Origin: Tretioscincus oriximinensis | Lineage: Eukaryota; Chordata; Lepidosauria; Squamata; Gymnophthalmidae | Length of the DNA stretch: 64,000 nucleotides | Direction of reading: 5' to 3' | Assembly: GCA_022410635.1 (NCBI GenBank) | Contig: JAJVDF010000490.1 | Coordinates: forward strand, 313,385-377,384 | Shown: piece by piece, positions 57,048 to 64,000 of the stretch | How the letters are laid out: every line of letters starts with the position of its first letter | Position numbering within the stretch: the first letter of the stretch is position 1 | The notes under the pieces: model-generated | What the model was told of the DNA's origin: nothing | The model's input: only the letters and a program-made list of their open reading frames with translations | Databases searched by the model: none | Made by a program: the position numbers and the translations under genes

Positions 57048-57152
57048 TGTACATAAGAACATAAGAAGAGCCATACTGGATCAGGCCAGATCCCATCTAG
57101 TCCAGCATTCTGTCTCACACAGAGGCCCACTGGATGCACCTGGGCAATCAGA
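57048..57152 (-). mobile_element. CR1-type LINE terminus
   Basis: acataagaagagccatactgg then ctagtccagcattctgtctc and ggatgcacctgggcaatc. Truncated by, or joined to, the SINE that follows. Confidence 0.75.
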
Positions 57153-57448
57153 ATCAAAAGAACTGGGTTCTTATATCCCNCTTTTCTCACCTTACAAAGG
57201 GACTCAAAGCAGCTTACAAGGGTATTTTTAACCGAAGGCTGACATTCTATCTTCCCCACCAGGCCATGGTGGTTCCCATGTATCTACTTGCAGTCAGTTG
57301 NAATTTCTTGCAATTCATGCTTTCGAATAGATGGATTGGCCAGAGCTACAGGCTAGTGGAAGGTGCTCACCCCTCCCCACGTCCCNCANNGGGCTTCAAA
57401 ACCCAGTCTCCCAGNTGAGAGACGGTTTCCTAAGCAACTGACTTAGCA
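57153..57448 (-). mobile_element. tRNA-derived SINE, nearly full-length
   Basis: Same layout as 41474-41775: gaactgggttcttatatccc, caaagcagcttacaaggg, and the tRNA-like head near ggcttcaaaacccagtct. Several Ns. Confidence 0.8.
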
Positions 57449-58865
57449 AATCTTTAGTGTTAAGGGAAAACANTTCTGTTACATTATACAGTTAAAGACA
57501 ATAGTATTGCACGATAACCTTTAAGCATAATTANAGTTCAAAGACAGTTCAGTTATATANGTGAAATCATTGCTGCAAGATCTTNTTTTCTTAAAATTAT
57601 AGTTGTGCTTTTATTACTTTATTTATATATTATGGGTGGTTTTTAATTAGAGAATTCCCTAATAATAGAAGCTAAGAAGCTATGAATTTGCTTTCCCAAA
57701 CACCTGGTTTTAAAGGATTTAGGAATTCAAGAGGATCAAATATAGCTGTGCAAAATCTCACACNCCCCCTCACCGGCTGCTAGCCCAGGAAGTCTGAATG
57801 AACCACATAGAGGCAGATGAAAAACAGTAGTAGCGAAGCCACTACTACTGTTCAGACACACGCAAGAAATCATAGAATGTGTGTTTATTGCTGAACTTTC
57901 TCCTCCCTTACTGTACCAGCCAATACTCTTAAACTGCCTAACTTGAGCGAATCTGGAACTGTTGCACAGCCACCCACAAGAGAAAAGGATGCTGAGTTTT
58001 TTATTCCCCACACAATGCAGAAAGGTTGAGAATCTGGTGCAACTGAATTGCATAGATCTATGCAGATGTTTCCACACATTCAGCTGCAATGTGTATTTTA
58101 CCCATCATACCTATATGTATCAGTTACTGATATTATTGATGTTGATATTATTCCTTCAGGTTTGCAGCATTAAGTCCCCCCTACTAACAGACACCACACA
58201 GGATACAAAGGGATGGATTTTGTCCATGGAGGAAAAGGAAACTGGGTGAGCACCTTCCATGAAGCTCCCATGAGTGGCCCCTCCCTCCCAAATGCGTGTA
58301 GAGCAAAGGAAAACAAGTCTTNTGCTATTGTAAGGGGTCAGAAATTTGGTCCTTTCTGCATTTGGCTTTATTCTGGGTGTCATCCTCATACCGAATGCAC
58401 ACTAAGCAAGGCCCATCCTGAGTCTTATTTGTCTGCAGCAGCATGCAGATGACAGATATCTATTCTGTGTTATAATCCAGATGTTTCCAAAGGGCTTCTT
58501 TTGTTGCTGAAGTTCCCCTTCCTTCCCAGACTTTCCCTTTGTATCTTGTCTCTTTAGATTGTAAACCTGAGAGCAGGAACTTCTCTAAAATTACTAAAAA
58601 TACAGAAATTACTAAAAATATTTGTGAATTAAAGAACCATTAACAGCTCCTATTGCTACACTTGTGTCTGACATTTGTAGAGAACATCTTGTTTTGCTTT
58701 AATGTAAAAAGAGAGCATGATTATCACTTGAAATTTAATAGTGAAGGGAGCATTTGCTTCTGTCTGGCACATGTATCTTAAGGACATACTTTATTGTAAG
58801 TCTAATTTTAAAAAATATTGACCTTCTTCCAATCCTCGAAGAATGGACAGCAAATCAAATGTAAA

Positions 58866-59419
58866 TACTGTATATTTTCGAGTATAAGTCTAGTTCTTCA
58901 ACACATTTTTAATGCTAAAAAAGCCCCTCTCTGCTTATACTCTGGTGCTGCTGCCTTTGCTGCCTCCTTCTGGACCAATGCCTGAGGTGGGTTTCAGTAG
59001 CGCCCCCAGTGCGCAGGCTGCAGATGAGAGTATGGCAGTGGCAGCGGCAGCAAAGGTCATATCTATCCGGCGAGGCAAAGGCAATGTACTACCAGAGCTT
59101 CCCTGCTGCCAGCATCCTCTCCATGTGCCTGATCATCCCGGACTTGGGGCCAAAGAAGCGGATGCCAAGAAGCCCCCAGGAGCCTCCAGGTCCTGAAGAC
59201 TGTGTGGCCCCACAGGAGGCTGCGAGCCCCAGGGAGCAACAAGCACCATGGCTGGGCTCAAGGGAGGCGTTGGGTTCCTTTTGTTCCATTATCCTCCCCT
59301 GCTGCATTTCCCATCCTAGGCTTATACTCGAGTCATTAAATTTTCCCATTTTTTTTGGTAGTAAAATTAGGTGCTTCAGCTTATATTTGGGTTGACCTAT
59401 ACTCAAGTATATACGGGTA
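58866..59419. mobile_element. Mariner-like MITE with GC-rich interior
   Basis: The termini TACTGTATATTTTCGAGTAT and the complement of ATACTCAAGTATATACGGGTA are about 25-bp inverted repeats, flanked by TA. Inside the ends the vertebrate motif cttatactcgagtcatta is seen. The central 390 bp or so are GC-rich and unrelated to the AT-rich ends, with a 94-codon open frame of no known family. Confidence 0.75.
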
Positions 59420-61104
59420 TGTTTATATTTTCTACTGGCTACTGCACCATTTACCTGAATAGTTAACCAGAAGCCACACAAATTTAAGTACCAAACATTG
59501 ACAATGCTTTAATTAGGTTAAGAACATTCTCAATATAAAAAAAACTTGAGATATTAGTTATTGCACTGTTTACAAATGCAATCTATCAAGTAAAACCAAA
59601 GTAGAAAAATATTTTAAATTTAAATACATGAACGTCAGCAATTTTAGGGATTTGCAGTTTTCTCCCCCATTTACANCATTTTGAAACGTTAGATGCATTT
59701 CTACTCATAGCAGTGCTCTCACAGCTACTTCTAGTTTCATAATTCTGACAGGTAAACATTTGTGTCACATGCACGGGACATCGTTCGTTAACATCTCGAA
59801 AGAACTCATCTAAAAGCTCAGCAGTGTTTTTTAAAATGTACTTGCAACCTATTGTTTTTCCCATAAATTACTACAAACTAGTACCTTCAGATATATATAG
59901 CAGGTCTCCTCTTAATTTTTTCTTAAGGTATTTTATTATCATGCAACTTAATAGGACNTCACTACCACTTTATTATTCAGAAATTAAGGTTTCTCTAAAA
60001 AATATCCATAGTTAAGGCATACGTCATCTATTATTTGTATTCCTGACGACTTTTTAAAAACAAACTTTTCCTGTACGAAGACAGAAAAAAGTTAAATATT
60101 GATTATATCGACAGGATATAGGATTCAGAATTATAAGAACTGTAACAGGATTGAACTACTTAGTACTTCTTGTTGTTTAGAGGTAACATTACTTAAGCAG
60201 CACCTTGATATTAACGTTGATGTACAAATTGTGATTATGCAGTTAATTCAACAATGTTACCATCCGTGTGAAATGTAGTAAAATCTTCTATTTTGGGATT
60301 CTATGTCAACACAGTTCCACAAACTTCTAAACTAAAAATGTAAGCNTTTCAACCAATTTTTATTTTTCAGCTGTTCAAATATTGTTCACATGGAATACCC
60401 CAAAAGGTGAATTGTGGGTTTTGAGCAAAANGTTCTTTCTCAAATTACAAATTCAACTTCTGTCAGTCAGAACTGCCTGGTACACTTCCTTAGCAGCTCA
60501 CTGAAGTCTTAAACAGCCATTAATAGGTCAACACTTTATGTTAAAGAACATGTTAAGTACCTCATTTTTTATGTTATCAAATTGTAACATTCATAACAGC
60601 AGCATACAAAAGAGCATTTTAATATAAATGAGAATTCAAGTAACAGCAGTTGCTCTAATACAACCTGGCCAAACCACAATGATCACAAGTCTGTATCACT
60701 TGGGGAGATGGTCCCTTAGTCAGCTAATCCAAGTAACCCCAACCTCTCTTGAGTAACAAACAACGAACAGGCTAATCTTCCATTACCTGCTTTTGATGAA
60801 GACCTATTACAGGATGGAGCCTTAAGATACCTCCTGTGTTGATAGGACTCGGCTTTGAATTCTTGGTTCACTTCAGCTGAAAGGAATGCGCAGACCAAGA
60901 GTTCTCAGTGATATCTGTTACTTCATTTACAGATACTGTGCAGTACAGGCCACTTCACAAGTTTTAATTTAAAAATTTAATTTACAGATTTTTTTTTTCT
61001 TTAAACAGATAGAAGAATAAATATTTCCAGCTTGGAGTATGTTTGCAAATGTTTAAGTTGCACACTTGAGTGTTACCACTGATGAGGAAGTGCATACATC
61101 TGTG
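59420..61104 (-). other. PRELID3B: Probable PRELID3B 3' UTR and flank
   Basis: AT-rich sequence immediately downstream of the PRELID3B stop, without recognisable repeats. Several AATAAA-type hexamers occur on the minus strand (for example near 59931). A 92-codon minus open frame at 59586-59864 matches nothing I know. Confidence 0.45.
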
Positions 61105-63734
<2,630 letters not shown>

Positions 63735-64000
63735 NATTAACAGGAAATTAATATTAAAAGTTATTGTTATAGCCTAGGAAAGAGGCTATAAATACACTGA
63801 TCACTTAGCTCTTTCACAGGAGCACACTAGAAGTTCTTGCTTTTTCTAAAGTNTTTTAAACAAAAAATTATGAGGAAAAAGGTTAGACGACGAAAGTCAT
63901 TCTGAAAAAGATNTGCCTTGTTATATATTGCATATGTATTAATATATTATATATTATAATAACTTGTATAATTTCCTGATTGATACAATTTAAAAATTGC

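Noticed and set aside
59586..59864. 92-codon minus-strand frame with several Cys
   Set aside because: Lies in the likely PRELID3B 3' UTR, contains an N codon and matches no family I recognise.

Overview
This is vertebrate nuclear DNA, almost certainly from a squamate reptile (lizard or snake). The host genes carry canonical GT/AG introns. The repeats are a squamate mix: CR1-type LINE 3' ends, L2-like LINE fragments, an RTE/BovB fragment, L1 3' ends, CORE(MIR)-type and tRNA-derived SINEs, LTRs and many short foldback DNA elements. No bacterial or organellar features are present.

The window holds the conserved CTSZ - TUBB1 - ATP5F1E - PRELID3B block (human 20q13.32 order and orientation). CTSZ (cathepsin Z/X) is complete on the minus strand: six coding exons from 19793 down to 5640, in phase at every junction, 314 codons. 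TUBB1 (beta-tubulin class VI, the thrombocyte/platelet isotype) is complete on the plus strand: four coding exons 32660-40623, 452 codons. ATP5F1E (ATP synthase epsilon) is complete on the minus strand: two coding exons, 48801-48770 and 45808-45685, 51 codons. PRELID3B (SLMO2) is represented by its last two coding exons on the minus strand (63729-63627 and 61224-61105); its 5' part lies beyond the right edge.

Layout: 1-5.6 kb is 3' flank of CTSZ, holding a BovB fragment split by an L1. 5.6-19.8 kb is CTSZ, with a CpG-rich promoter at about 19.5-20.3 kb. 20.3-32.3 kb is a repeat-packed interval between the head-to-head CTSZ and TUBB1 genes. 32.3-41 kb is TUBB1. 41-45.7 kb is the tail-to-tail interval to ATP5F1E. 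45.7-49.2 kb is ATP5F1E and its CpG-rich promoter. 49.2-59.5 kb is intergenic, with a solo LTR inside a SINE, a long serine-rich open frame on a purine-rich background, and an inverted pair of CR1 3' ends. 59.5-64 kb is the PRELID3B 3' region.

The four genes are not one pathway: they are a lysosomal carboxypeptidase, a thrombocyte tubulin, a mitochondrial ATP synthase subunit and a mitochondrial intermembrane-space lipid-transfer protein. Their clustering is conserved synteny. The less explained content is in the repeats: at least three families of short foldback elements (one with clean 7-8 bp target duplications), a serine-rich ORF of about 294 codons between ATP5F1E and PRELID3B, and several near-palindromic pairs of repeats. 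I saw nothing I can call a new functional system with confidence.
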